From Vanilla planifolia (lineage: Eukaryota; Streptophyta; Magnoliopsida; Asparagales; Orchidaceae): a DNA stretch of 64,000 nt. This document shows positions 48,060 to 61,900 of the stretch, piece after piece (position 1 is the first letter of the stretch; each line of letters opens with the position of its first letter). The translations under genes and the position numbers were made by a program. The stretch is from the NCBI GenBank assembly GCA_023846275.1, contig CM043865.1:5382068-5446067 (forward strand), in the 5' to 3' direction. Below the pieces are notes generated by a model, which made no database searches, was not told where the DNA came from, and worked only from the letters and a program-made list of their open reading frames with translations.

Positions 48060-49700
48060 TTGACTCTCTCTCTCTCTAGTATTTAAAATAGACCAATGTA
48101 TTTTGGTCTCAATTTTCTTGCTTCTCCAAATCTAAAAATTTCTTATAAAGAGTTTAGTTACACAAATATATAATCTCCTTATTTAAACTCTTTGTTCTTA
48201 TGCTTTACATCAAAATAATTCTTCTACCTAGTTTGGACAATTAGAATTCTAACCCTAACTAATTTAACTTTTCCATAACTTCATCCATAAAATTTAGCCC
48301 AAGAAATTACCTTTCATTTCCTTCAATCCAAGATAGAGGATATTGATATGTTTTTCATATAAAACTTCATAAAGTATCATATCAATACTTGATTAAAAAT
48401 TATTATTATGTTATAAAGATTTAATTAATAACTTTTCTAATTACTTCAAAAATCTAAAATACATAATTTTAGAAGAATTTTTAGATTTTTTATAGTTCTT
48501 TTTGTTTGATCATCCATTTAGAGATGAAATACAATGGTAAAATTTAGCTTTGTACTAAAAGCTTGATGCACTTTTTTATAAAAATAGGATATAAATTTTC
48601 TATGTTAGTTTGATATAACTACTTTGTTATTATTCTATGTATTCGCACAATCTAATTCATACATATATACAAAAATAACTTATTCAATAAAAAATTTAGC
48701 CACTATATCCATACATTAATACAAACATATATATGCATATAATGGCAAACTTTTTTATTAAATAAATTATTTTATAGCTAAAAAATAAATTGATTTAGTT
48801 AGTCTATCAATTATAACCTAAATAGAATCATGCCTTGTAAGAATCTTAGAAAACCAACCACAAAATCTATTGAAATTCTTTCAATTTTTCATTTATATAT
48901 AGTCAAAGGTGGTAGAAGTTCACTTAGCTTCTACTATTCTCCTTTTACTTATTGATCGACTAAGCATTTATTAGTACAATCTATTACATTATATTTCATT
49001 CCTAGCCACCATTACTTTTGTTTCAATTTTTTGTACATTTTGATTTCTTTTGGATAAATAGAATATTTAGAATTATGAGTTTCACACAACAACAATTGCT
49101 TGACTACTAATAATTTGGAATAAAAAATCTATGGTCAAACTAAAGATTTTGTTTCCATCATAAGCAAAATAAAAAACTTAGTCCTCTCTAATTTTCTAAA
49201 TTTATTTGTACATTTTCTTATTTTTTTACTAATTTTCTTTGATGGAGTTTGGCGAATCAAGCCATATGGATACTTGGAATAATAAAAACACATCATAATG
49301 CATTTATTTTATAAATAATATTTATCAATTTTAAAAGAAATTTATTATTGATTTGTTTTGGCTAAAAGTAAATTGGCATTTGCTTTTTGGTTTAAAGCAT
49401 CAACCACATTATTTGTCTTATCAAGATCATATATAATATCTAAATCATAATCTTTATTGTATTCTAACCATCTTATTTGTAGTAAATTCTATAACTTCTA
49501 AGTAAAAATATGCTTCATACTCTAATGATAGGTAAAAGCCGTGGGGTTTGCATCATGTAAATAATATCTCTAACTTTTTAAGGCAAAAACAATAACTAAT
49601 AATTTCAAATCGTGAACAAAATAATTTTTTTTCATTTGATTTTAATTTGCAAGAACCATCAGCAATTACCTTGCAATTCTACATTACTAAAATTTTGATG
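48060..49700 (-). mobile_element. Ty3/gypsy RNase H-integrase relic (minus strand)
   Basis: Read from 49700 down to 48060, the gypsy pol order is clear despite stops in every frame. NYFVHDLKLLVIVFALK (about 49575-49625) and RWLEYNKDYDLDIIYD, then NNVVDALNQKA (about 49376-49470), are the RNase H end. YSIYPKEIKMYKKLKQK is the integrase zinc-binding region (about 49010-49075). ISIDFV and VIIDRLTKSIYFLA (about 48780-48860) are the integrase core start. KLNFTIVF and the region after it (about 48520-48570) hold the next core block. The tail includes YQYPL and LEKQE near 48120-48300. Reverse transcriptase upstream of 49700 is gone. It is an old, inactive fragment. Confidence 0.85.
48064..48077. repeat. 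(CT)7 microsatellite
   Basis: CT dinucleotide run at the downstream edge of the minus-strand gypsy relic. Confidence 0.85.
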
Positions 49701-52480
49701 AATCACTAAAATTTTGATGCCCTTTATTTTATTTAAATAAACTAAGAATTAGAACTATTATCAATTTCTCATTTAATTTCTAAATATTTTCTTCACAAAC
49801 TTGTGTAGAGTGATATACATATTAATTGATATGTAAAAGAAAATATATTTGATATAAAGATTTATAATATGAATAGAAGTATATATTAGATTTGTTAATA
49901 AATTAAAACTATACACATATAAGTAGACAATATGCAAAGTAAAAGATAAAAAAAGAACTAAGAGTAAGTACAAATTACCAATGCACATCAAGTATGAAGT
50001 GAAAAAACTAGTATGAGGTATTGTTATATGTATTATTGCCACTTAGAAAGAAAGAAAAATGGATGGTGATAAAAGTAGTTATTGTGTTCGCAAGCTTATT
50101 TGGATTAAATATTTGTTTAACAATGCCAACATATTTCTTTTAAAATACCTTGTTATATAAGTAGAGAAATACATTATCCATTATCTCTCAACTATAGTAG
50201 ATACATTGTAACTCACAAGCACAATGAAGTCTACCTGCCACCATAAATCACCTTGTAGTAACTATCAATAATTTGGTAAAAAAAATTAAATACCTCACAT
50301 GCTTCTTGGTAAGTCTCTTCTATGAAAGCTACTTTTATAAAAGTTTTATTAGCTTTGAATAATTTCACAAACTTTAGCATCATAAAAAGTTGATATACAT
50401 GAAAACAACAAACTTACATTTTGCCTTACTCTAAGGAAATAGTGTCCGATTGTCATGTATATGCAATACCTTCAACATATAGTTTTTCAAATCACTCTCA
50501 AAATCTCTATCTAGACTCTTTTTATACTGTCTCTCAAGTCTCATAATATTGAAAGCAATCATATTTATTAGAGATACAATAAAATAAAATAAAAAACTAT
50601 CTTCATAACAATCATTTTTATGATTTCAAGATATTTAAGAAATTTAAAAAGATATAAATCTCACCAACATAAGAGCAGAAAAAACTCATTGTTAGTTTGA
50701 TGGATTGAAGGACAATCAAAATTAATAAATCATATTACTTATGTGCCCAAAAACTAAATCAATTGTCCAAGTCTGATTAACTCGTTGAAAATTTAATCTA
50801 GTTTTGGAGTACAACATAGCTCATATATTTTTGTTATAATATTTTTACTTGAATATTAGAATTATATCATTTTTGATGTATTAAAAAGCTTACAAAAATG
50901 TCTTATGATTTTTTAGTTTAACACTTACAAGAAATTATCTTTTAAATTCCTTAAATTATTTTAATTTTTTTTTATTATGATGAGATATGAATTCTATTCA
51001 ATTGTTAAAACTATAAACATCTACTAGAGAATCTATCCACATTTTATATTTTTCTAAATAATATTGTAAAATTAAAACAATTTTATACCAAGAATCGATC
51101 AAATACGAATCATTTCTTATTCAATTTCAATTAGTTATGTTTCAAATCCAATTCCTACCCTTTAGTGTTGAAAAAATTTGATGCAAATCTATTATATATA
51201 ATTCAAGCTATTATACCATTATATTACTCCAATCAATAAAGCTTTTATTTTTTACCATGCTCTTTCAAGAAAAAAAATATTATAATACAAATTTTTATTT
51301 TTACAGAATAAGGCCTAATCAAAAGAAACTGCCCCAGGCCATCCACTTTCGAAAGAGCTGCACTTTTTCAATTATAAAGTCTTTATTTTTATTTCTTCGT
51401 AGATATATCCATTTGGATTATTTAATTCATTTTTTATTGTAAAGAATCAAATCTTTTCCAATGAAATCCCACGCACGACCACATCAGCAATATGTTTTCA
51501 TCTTCATCGTATTCGTGCTACTTTTCGTACGGTAACTCGCATAATTTTTTTTTTTAAATTGTTCAAATAATTCAATTTAAAAAAAAGAATAATTCCTAAT
51601 CTCACCATTCATCCGCCGTCCTGCTACGGGAAGCATCTTGCATGCATGCTTCCTCATTCGTAACTTGCCATGTGGCAGTTTTCTTGGTTGGATTGCCACT
51701 TGTCGGATGCTAAATGGGTAATCTTTCATGCCATAATTTACAATTTGTGTAAGATGAGCATTCATTCATGCCATAATTTACAATTAAAAAAGATTTTTAA
51801 AAAGTCTTTAAAAATAGTTAAATGTAAATATAGAATAATCTTAGATAGAGATAATCTAATGAATTTTTTTTTTTCAGTTTAAAAGAAAAAAACATCATAA
51901 ATATGCTTTTTTGAAACCCTCTATTCCTTTATTTCCCATTAAAACTTTATATGTGGTTCTAAAGAAATATCAAAAGCACCATTGAATGTGTGTTGATATT
52001 TGAAAAATTATGATTAATTAAAAAAGTGTTAAAATAAAATATATAAATGCAAAACTGTTTCTCAATACTTTTAAGAGAGAATAAAGATGAAATTAATTAT
52101 CCAGAAAAGAGATAAATTTAAGATTTTATTACAATTTTTTAAGCAAACAAATGTAAAATTTAGACGAGATTCAAATTAATCTCAAATGAGATTTTAATCA
52201 TGTATTAATTAGATAATATTAATATTTAAATTACTGTAATGTTTATATACTATTATTTAAAATTTATTTATATATTTTTATTGACTCCATATTTTTTTAA
52301 ATTTGAGTGATATCTTAAAAGAAAATTTAAATAACAAAATATAGAATTTTCAATAATATCATTTAAAAATGCTAATAAATAAAATACTTAATTTTTTAAA
52401 AAAATATTATATTAAATGATAATATTAATTAAAAGAAAATATATATAATTAATTTTATTAAAACTTTCATTAAAAGCTTT
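49701..52480. other. AT-rich intergenic DNA left of the NAC promoter
   Basis: No gene. A slightly GC-richer patch at 51440-51730 has no recognisable product, and a short direct repeat pair lies at 51725-51785. The minus-strand frame 49773-50042 is Ile/Tyr/Leu-rich low complexity. Confidence 0.45.
51725..51785 (+). repeat. 21-base perfect direct repeat, period 40
   Basis: The sequence TTCATGCCATAATTTACAAT plus one T occurs at 51725-51745 and exactly again at 51765-51785. The 19 bases between are unique. It may be a recent local duplication. Confidence 0.9.
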
Positions 52481-52481
52481 T

Positions 52482-53043
52482 TTGACCGAGGCTCCACCTT
52501 AGCCCAAACACTACCCATTTGGGGAAGCAGCGGGACACCACAGACATAACGGCTTTCAAATGTTAATTTTTCAAAATAAAAAAATAGGGATGTTATAATT
52601 ATATAAAAATATATTTTAAAATTTAAATAAAGACCTCCGTATGGGAGCACTAATTAAATTAAATGTTAATGTAATATTAAGATATCTAAATTGTTAGAAC
52701 TTCCAAACAGATAAGACTCGAGTCAATATTGGTGCGTGTTTGCTAACTTGCTCAGTTAAAAATAAAATAAAAAAATTATAATTAAAATTTCAAATTTTAT
52801 TTCTGTTGATATAGTATTCAATCTCGATTTTTTAATTTAATTAAAAAAAACATCACTTCAGTTCACTCCACATATCCAAATTAGAAATAAGCCGGCCTTC
52901 ACCACGCATGTCTGGTATCTTCCCTGCACAAATCTCGTCTATTTAAGACCAAATCCCCTGAAATAAAAATAAAAAGGAAAAAGAAATACCCCTTGGTATT
53001 CTTTCTCACAAATCCTTCCTTTTCCTGTTCGTTTGTTCCAGCA
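52482..53043 (+). promoter_or_regulatory. Promoter and 5' leader of the NAC gene
   Basis: Contains a W-box core TTGACC at 52482-52487, the site bound by WRKY factors, inside a short GC-richer patch (52482-52570). A TATA-like CTATTTAAG lies at 52939-52947, about 97 bases before the start codon, so transcription would begin near 52970 with a leader of roughly 70 bases. W-box relevance is inference from motif only. Confidence 0.45.
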
Positions 53044-54189
53044 ATGGAAAGCCATGGCGTACTTATGAGCAAACACCTGCCTCCTGGGTTCCGCTTCCAT
53101 CCCACAGACCAAGAGCTCATCTCCTGTTACTTGAACAAGAAGGTCACAGCTTCCCTGCCTGCGGAATGGGATATAATTGCAGATGTCGATCTTTATAAGT
53201 TCAATCCATGGGACCTCCCAGGTAACCGATCCCTCTTCGCCCATCTCGTAAAAGAAGCTAATTTTGCTTGCAGCAAAGGATCTGAGCTGACCCTGTCGTG
53301 ATTTTTTGTGAAACAGAGAAGGCGTTCTTTGGAGAGGACGAGTGGTTCTTCTTCAGTCCAAGGGACAGGAAGTACCCCAACGGCGTGCGGCCGAATCGAG
53401 CAGCAGCGTCGGGATACTGGAAGGCGACCGGCACAGATAAGCCAATCCTTGCCGCCGGTGGCACTCAGTGCATCGGCGTCAAGAAGGCCCTGGTATTTTA
53501 CAAGGGCCGACCTCCAAAGGGAGTCAAGACCGAATGGGTTATGCATGAGTACCGCCTCCTCGACTCCGTTGCCGCCGCTTCTCAAACCCAGAAACCACTG
53601 GGCTCCATGCGAGTAAGTTCGACGAAGAAAACCATTTTTTCCTTCTCCTCAAGGAATAAATTTGATGATTCTTAAGGGACTCTGTTTCCGCCAGTTGGAC
53701 GACTGGGTTCTCTGCAGGGTCCGGCAAAAGGGCACCTTTCCGGCGGTAAGCGACGAAGTGACCGATACCTTCAGTTCACCGCCGTCGTCTTTCACCCTCG
53801 GCGCCGTGAGCGAGGAGAAGCACAAGGTGGATATGGAGGGAAGCAACGTTACGGAATGGGGCGATCACCAGAATCTGGCCTACCTCCTGGAGTCCCATGA
53901 AACAGGGCAGAGCACAGGGGAGGCTTCAGATCCCGGCTTCACCTTCTTCACTCGAAACCCATACCTCGGCATCGTCGACGGCGAAATTGGATACACGGAG
54001 GTCCTGCAGTGGCCGTCGCCGCTGACGCCGGCGGCTCTAGGGTCGATGAAGAGGAAGCAGCCCTTCGGTGTGTTTGACGAGCTGATGTTTCTTCAGACGG
54101 GGAAGAGGCAGCAGTGCTCGGCCGACGGGCTGCTCTTTGCGACGGAGTCTGTTTCGGTTAATCAGGTCTTCCCTGAGTTCTTCATTTGA
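53044..54189 (+). CDS. NAC domain transcription factor, NAP/NAC2-like clade
   Basis: Three exons, 53044-53221, 53317-53612 and 53695-54189, with GT-AG introns of 95 and 82 bases, encode 322 aa. The NAC DNA-binding domain spans residues 12-171. Subdomain A is [19 protein letters not shown] (12-30), B/C include [20 protein letters not shown], and the core is [18 protein letters not shown] (85-102), holding the DNA-contacting WKATGTDK. Then come [20 protein letters not shown] (114-133) and [12 protein letters not shown] (156-167). Exon junctions fall after the DLP motif and before LDDWVLC, the standard NAC positions. Residues 172-322 are an acidic, Ser/Thr- and Phe-rich tail typical of a transactivation region. 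The start ATG has context AGCAATGG and no ATG lies upstream in frame. The [10 protein letters not shown] and LPEKxxFGExEW forms suggest the NAP/ANAC025/056 group, linked in other plants to senescence or seed development; that role is inferred from family. Its exons are far GC-richer than the surroundings. It looks intact. Confidence 0.96.
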
Positions 54190-54420
54190 TAGCAGTGATG
54201 AGGTCATCTTTCCGGTATTGCAAACTTTTTGGCTCTTGGTTGCACCTCGTCTCCCCCTACTAAAAAGAAGGCGAAGTGTTGTGCAGTTGAGTGGAAGAAA
54301 CAAAGAAAAGTAAATTAGATAATGGCTTGTTAATTACTCCATGTGAAGGCTAAACACAACCCATTGTAGATAATTCCCAAATTTTATTTTTAATGAAATT
54401 TGCTTTAAATCTATCACACA
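54190..54420 (+). other. 3' untranslated region of the NAC gene
   Basis: After the TGA, GC content stays intermediate to about 54300 and then falls to AT-rich DNA. No canonical AATAAA is near; AATGAA at about 54392 is the nearest weak poly(A) signal. Confidence 0.35.
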
Positions 54421-57400
54421 ATCCTTCAGAAATTTGTCTGCAGAATAGTTTATTTCTTGTTTATTTTTCTAATTAACGGAACATAAAACAATATTTTTAA
54501 TATTTTATGTTTTTTTTCTTCGAAAATTTTACAAACTAGTTAAAATATAGATAATAATTACTTAAAAATAAGGTGAAAATGCTGATTAAAACGTTACCTG
54601 TCATCTCACACGAATACTGAAACACACAAATTTCTCCTGAATTTGTTAAGTAATTTTCTTCTAGATTTTGTCCAGAATTTTGTTTATGCATACGAGTGCG
54701 GTTTGGCCTTAATTGAGAACAATTTGGCGTTATTAAGAAGAAGAGTTAGCTCTTGTTTTGTTTGTTAACTTATTTCTTACAAGATTTTTAGATTTTTTTT
54801 CTATTTTTCTTATCGCAAAAAACATAATAAATGATCAGTCAGAAACACATTCATTTAGTTTTTTTTTTTTAATATCTTTTTCATTCAAGGCAAAAATATC
54901 AAAATATTTTTCAATCTTTTTTCTCCATTTTGTTTTTCTATTAAATATAATTTAGTGAATTTCAAATATAATGATGTAACCTTTATAACAAATGCTAAAA
55001 AATGTAATAAATTTTAAGACTGGATAAAAACATATTAAGTGATTTTTAATATCTTTTAAAATATTTAATACTAATTAAAAATTTATTAAATTAATAGTTA
55101 AAATTTTCTGAAGTCGTCATTGATCTCCGTTTGACTTTTTTCATTGTCATCGAAGTATTTCTCCTGCATAAAAAGCTTCCCGGTCATCCAACAGTTTTAG
55201 TGATGATGCGACACTATTGCGTATTGCCCAAGATAATATGCACAGCTGTCTACCATTTTTTTAATAAATTCAAAATTATCGATTAATAATCATACATTTT
55301 TGGCCCAATATTCTTTTTTATATTTTTATTTTTCCATTCTAATTGGAATTTTATATAATCAAACTTGTCTCCAAATGTCAAAACTTTAGCCAGCTGAGGA
55401 TAACAAATAAATTATTTGTTGAAAAAGGAAATTTTTTTTTTCGAGATTTTATCACTTTCATGTGAACATATGATTAGGACCTTTTCTAAAATATATATAT
55501 CCAAAGTTTTACATTTTAAGCGCTGGATATTGATTTTTTGTATTTATTTTTCAATAAATGTCAAACTTAATGAAAGTAGTTACGTTGCAAAATATTAAAA
55601 AAAAATTAATTTCAAGAATAGCATTACCGTTTCTACCCCATGTGCAAGCATGATAAATTAAAAAAATTAAGAGCAATCAATAAACTTTATTCTAAAATAT
55701 AATATTTGGCGTGTAATGTATGTTTGGAATATTATTGGAATTTAGATTATGGTCTTCCAAATGGGCATTGATGACGTAAATATTACCCGTACAGGAAAGG
55801 GAAACGAAACAAACATATCTAATTTAGAAGAACAATATAAAGTTAGAGATAAAAATGACATTTTTATTAAAAAAATTAGGAATGGTTTGACCAGTCTATT
55901 GAAAAAATGTTATTGAAAAAATGGTAGAAATTTAATTTTTTTACAAAAAATTAAACATCCTTATGGTGAATGTTTAGATTAAAAATGTAATTAGAATATT
56001 GATTTATTAGATTTTGAAACCTTTTTTTTTTAATAAAAAGATAATATGAAAAGAGTAAATTGTTATTTCCTTTTAAAAAATATATTAAAACTTTTTATTA
56101 TTTTATTAAAAAAAACAAAGTTAATTTAGTTATTTTATAATATGAATTATTTTATTGAATATTTATCAAAAAGATATTTAGACTTAAAAGAAAATTCTAA
56201 ATAACATATATTAATAATATTTTCTAAACTATTTTTTTTTAATTAATTCCATTTTCAGTCACATCTAAGTTAAATACAGTCTTAGTCGAAATTTGCTGTA
56301 TTACCCAAACCTAGAAGAGATGACATCGACAGACCGTCTGAATTCAAGCTTTGATGAAGAACAAAATCAATACGTTGGTTTTTTTTTTTAATGAATTCTC
56401 CTGTTTTCAGCTCAAATATGTGAACTCTTAGACATGCATGTACTACCCATAGCTGTGAACGCATGCCGCTTAGATTTCTTTAGTGTAATCTTCACGCTTT
56501 CTGTGGTTAAATTGAAAGCAACATTGTTAATAGAGAAAGAAAGCTAAACGACACTTAGCTCTTGTCTATCCAAAGACTAAAATATTTCTTAATTGCAATT
56601 AGGTTCTAATTTAGAATAAAATGCAATCTGGAATCCATAATGTTTATTGAAAGATGGACATAAAATATGGATCATGTTATTATTTTATTACATGGAGATG
56701 TCACATAATTGAATGTATTCTTAGTTAGTCTTAATATACGTGCCATATTTATGATAGTATCATGGTATTGTTAACATATAGAAGGTACAAGAAATGTCGT
56801 AGTTCTTTTTAAAATTAAGGAACACCAGTTTGGTTTGAAATTGGATGACCCAGCACAATATTGCTTGGGTTTATTTGAGACATCTGAGAAATACAAAGAC
56901 AATTCAATAAAGAGCCAAGAGACAATTACAAATATAATCATGCATTACTATATTACAACCTCCTATTTTAACTTTTCTCTGTGAGATATGTGCATAAAAT
57001 TTCATCTATAATCTAGTTGCATATGATTGGAAAAAAATACTCTGTGATGTAGAAAGTTTAATGCAACTCTTAATGCTTGTGTTGTTTTTGGCATATGATT
57101 TATGTGTTTGTGTTGTACTTGAGAGATACTTTATTTATTTCGAACATTTTGGGTTAATAGAGATATCTCATGTTGCCTATTGGACATAAGGTTTGTGAGT
57201 TTAGTATGATGATATAGCTTTTTAATAAAATAATAGTTTGTTGCTATCTCAAAGTATTCTATATCATTTCTACCAATTTCTAATTATAAGAGTTCATTTC
57301 CAACAATACGAACAACTAAATTGTTCTAAGGTTTCTTAGAAACTATTTTGTTCAATCTTTCTTAATTAACTAGCATGCCCTCTAGATCACTTGACATAGT

Positions 57401-58200
57401 TGATGTCGATAGCTAGAAGAAACTATGATAATTTAGCGACTATGGTGGCAATCTATGGCAATACAAAATTTTTACAATGATTTCAACAAAGTTTTTTTCA
57501 AATGATTTGAGTAAATCATCTAATATTTGGAAGCAAAACTGCTTAGGTCAATCACAAAAATTTCTAAGGAAATTATACATATATAAACATGAATTTCTAA
57601 GGAAATTTCTAAGGCAACTCAATGTATCATATTGTATCATCCTGAGAAAATCAACATGAATCATAAATTTTGCACCTCAAGAAATTAAATATCCTCAAGA
57701 TTAACATAAGAGATTAATACTTAACATTGTACTCTCTTAACAAACTTCATACATCACATATCAACCATCAACACAACTTATATATTTATGCATCCATAAG
57801 ATTTCTCCAAATGACATTAAAAATTGATGGCCTGTAACTTACGAACATCAACCATCAAACATATAGACATAGTATAAGTTTATTTATCTCTTAATTTCTA
57901 TGTTTTGATCTCTCCAAAGGTTATATCTTTGCTTTTAGCTCTCAGGTGCCACAACTAGATTGCTTAGATTTTACCTTATCCTTAGCTCAACTTGCAATTT
58001 TTTCTTTGATTACTTTATAAAGCACTTACTTTTCCTCTCTTCTTTTCTCTCATTCACTCTAAGTAAAATATAAAAACTAAATTTTCCCAAAAAATTTTGC
58101 AAGTCTTGGCTTCAACACTTTTTATGCATAATCTATCGCATTTGTTTTGACCATTCAATTCCACCCAATAGTTATGTCTACTCAATTTCATGTCTCGTCA
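54421..58200. other. AT-rich intergenic DNA, no gene seen
   Basis: No exon, RNA or retroelement motif recognised. Short frames at 54758-54955, 55416-55598 and 57477-57659 are Phe/Ile/Lys/Ser-rich low complexity. A run around 57540-57615 repeats TTTCTAAGGAAAT three times within 70 bases. Confidence 0.45.
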
Positions 58201-58980
58201 CCTTTGTTCCCTCTTAACTATTCAAGGTTTCTCATTGGTTGGATGGTCACCACGATGATTAATTCAGTCATTTGTCATTTTGGATTTTAAAAATTTTTCC
58301 ACTTCTTTATATCATACTCATACGATTCATAGTTTTGTACGGTACGATGAGTACAATCTCTCTTCATCTATAATTATTACAATTATCATACTTATTTTAT
58401 ACATATATGATCCATTTTAACTTTGTTTAAATTAGGTATTCTCTTATATTATACTATATAACGCCCTTTATTACACTAATACATCCATTTTCTATATATT
58501 GTTATTGTACGACACTTATAACTTTATTGTATCTTTGTTATTCCTTAATGATATTTATATGATGAGTCTTGACATCCATTACTCACTATAATATTTACTT
58601 AAATTTTCCTTCATACTTGATCATATTGATACGATCAATGATATTACATAATCCAATTTGACTCTATATAATCTTTACTCTTACATTGATTATACTATAT
58701 AATCTACAACTATTGTATTGTATAATCTAATTTTTCTCTTTCTTAGCCTAAATAGTCTGGTGTAACAATTTGTGGTAAAGTGTTATATAATATCTAATCA
58801 TACTAATACAATGTTTCAAATCGTACCATATAATCCTCTTTAACTTATGAAGTATAATTTTTTATTTTATCATATTGTATGATGTCTTAATTATATTATA
58901 TAATATTTTTATCTTTTAATTTAGTTTTCTTACATTGAATTATATGGTATGATCTACTCTTTCTTATTATATGATCCTTT
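58201..58980. repeat. Degenerate TATATAATC/ATATGATC-rich block
   Basis: Variants of TATATAATC and TATATGATC recur about every 30-60 bases (for example near 58448, 58665, 58693, 58830, 58900 and 58970), with TACGGTACGATGAGTAC at 58338-58354. The spacing is irregular. This may be a decayed LTR or satellite. No gene. Confidence 0.4.
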
Positions 58981-61900
58981 ACAAAATTGGAATTTTACAA
59001 AACAAAACTAGAAAAATTTATAAAAATTTTAAAAATATATTTAACTTAAAATACTTTCGTTTTACATTATGGTATATTACACCAACTTGAGGGAATTTTG
59101 CACAAAACCTAGCAAATGTTGAGTCTTATTTCAAATATCAAAATATGTTAATGATCCAAATGTGATTAAAGTTGGATGATTTAGTAAATACCATGAATAG
59201 AATTATCCTTATCCAAGTTAATTCAATTTTATAAACAATATGCAAATACATATAGAAGAAAACTATCCATGCTATGTTTCAAATTTTTATTAATTTGGAT
59301 GAAAATTAATTATTTTGAATTTATAAGTTCTACAACTTAAGTTAAGGGCATCATTTATTTCATTAACCTTGATAACTATCACCATACAAGACTTAGCTTA
59401 ATTTAGTATATCTAACACAATTTAAATATCTTTAGTATTGTATATTTCAATTCTAACTTAATTTGTACATCAGTTTGATCATTTCATTACTTAAGTTAAT
59501 TCAATCCCTAGGCCCTCAAAATATACATTTCTATAATGAATTACAAAACAATATTAACATAGTTAAGTATTATATTCTTATAAACTCTTTTAAAATTTCT
59601 TTATTTTTTCTAAAATAACTAATTTTATATGTATTTTCAAAGGTGGTAGTTTAATGAGCATTTTGTTATAGTAAATGTACAATGTGATTAACATAATTGC
59701 ACACGAAAGTTTGCATTAATTGCTAGGATAGTTTACCAATCAATAAGAATAGTTCAATGGTTTGCAAGGATGATTTTTCCAAAGGTTTCCAAATGGTACT
59801 TTGGTTATTAACATATTGCACATTGATGACAACATATGATACTAACTAGATAAAATGGCTATTTTGATCAATGACTAGATAATTCACGTAGACAAAATGG
59901 TTAGGTTGATCTAGAATGTGGAGAATTTTAATGATTTGTGTCTAGCACATATGAACACTTATAAAAGGGTTTAGTTGCTTTAGTTAGCTAAAACTCATCC
60001 CTTTTATGCACCTTTAGATGATTAATCATAAACTCCTTACTACACCTTTTACCTTGATTTTGATGAATATACCACTAATAAATTTGTCTTAATATTCAAG
60101 AAAAAATAATTACATATAAAATTTGAGTAACTTCAAATATCGTTACAAAAAAGACATGTTTAAAATCTATTGTTGGTTCTTACAAGAAACATATTTTTCT
60201 ATATATTAATTGACTTTAAATTCTTCATAAGTTATGATCAATGCTGTAGATCATTAAATCCTATAAGAGATCTTGTTCAATAGTTCATTAATAGACTTAT
60301 TTCCTCCATGATTTAGATTTTCCTTACTCTTTGGGAATTTATGTTCCTTTTTCATATGATCATTCATGTTTTAAATCTACTCCTATTTTTTGCTTTGAGT
60401 TCTTCACTTGTTTCATTTTATCTCTAATCTATTAACATGTTTATACCAATTTTTCTAAATTTTAGTATTATTTTTTGTATTCAAGACGATTGTAGAAGAT
60501 TCATCTTATTTAATCTAATCCTCATTAAAGATCAAATGCTTGATTTTTTTTAAAGCATCAACTTCATTTAACTAGATGATCTATTTGAAACTAGTTTTTT
60601 CATATATATATATATATATATTCATTAAACTTTTAATTATTTTTTTATTTGTTAATGTTGAGAACTATTTTCTCTTAAATTCCTACCAAATACATACTAA
60701 TACTTATTGAATATGCCTACTCATCATGCTTCATAATTGTGGATTCACTTCTACTAAGGGTTAATATAGTTTTGTAATTACGATGGAAGTGTAATACTAA
60801 AAGTTGAAATAGTTATTTAAAGAACAAATTATTCTCTAATTTTAAACATATGTATAATAATTATATACAAAATAATAATAAGTTGTTATAATTTGAGTCT
60901 AGAGTCTCACATAAAACCATCACTTAAAATAAAAATGTAATAGTCCCATCTCTCAACCAAATAAGATTGAAAACATAAGTAGTAGTGTTGTGTGGTTTGT
61001 AGTTTTTCATATCTTAACTAAGAAATGGAACCAAAGATTCTTTGTGTATCATTTTCTAACCAATAAACAATTCTACTATACTCAGTCAATTCACCAAAGA
61101 ACTTGAATCGATGTCAGCATTTTAACATTTTTTGTAGGATTTATTGACCAAACAAAGCTATTAATGTGTTGGATAATGGTAATAAGATGCTAATGTGGAT
61201 TAAAGTTTTTATTGGATTGATTCAGAATTGTAATAGTTTTTACTGATAAAAAGCACATCGACCAACATTTCTCTAGTTTATGTCTTGGTATATTGTGCAA
61301 ATTAATAGTTTCAAGATTTTTGTTGGATTGTTGATACATAAAGAGAAGAATTTATGAGTTGTTTGACTTTCACAAAAAATAAGCTCAAACAGTTTCCTTT
61401 CACTCGACCAAAAGGTAAATACATTGTAAGATCCTTATTAAAAAAATGCATACAACTTACTTTTACATATAAAATCATTTAATGATTAATCCAATTATGA
61501 ATACCATCTATTAAATACAACCTAGAAATTAAATTCATTTAATGAATGACTTCACTATTTTTACTTGAAAAACAATAAAAATATATCGCAAATGATGGAT
61601 GAATCTATGAATTCAACTAACCAAAGTTTGTTTGATGTTCAAAAATGGAATGAACGAGTAAGTTGTGAATACAAATGCTTTGATACCAACTACTATGTCT
61701 TTAAGTTTATATCTTTGTATAAAATTATAAGCAAATGTCAAATTAAAAATCTTACTTTCACCCATATAGCAAGGATTTGAACATGCAAAAGAAAGGAAAA
61801 AAATCCTAATTTTTTGTTTTTTTTAAGAGAAAATCACTTAGATTAAAGAGACAAAAAAAATACCTTTTTTGTGTTGTATTTCATCTATTCTTCTTCCCTT

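Noticed and set aside
53193-53846. Minus-strand frames over the NAC exons (53193-53585, 53258-53464, 53539-53727, 53649-53846)
   Set aside because: Antisense shadows of a clear NAC domain on the plus strand.
61678-61691. Minus-strand TTGGTATCAAAGCA as a retrotransposon primer-binding site
   Set aside because: No LTR end or gag could be found on either side, so the short match alone does not support an element.
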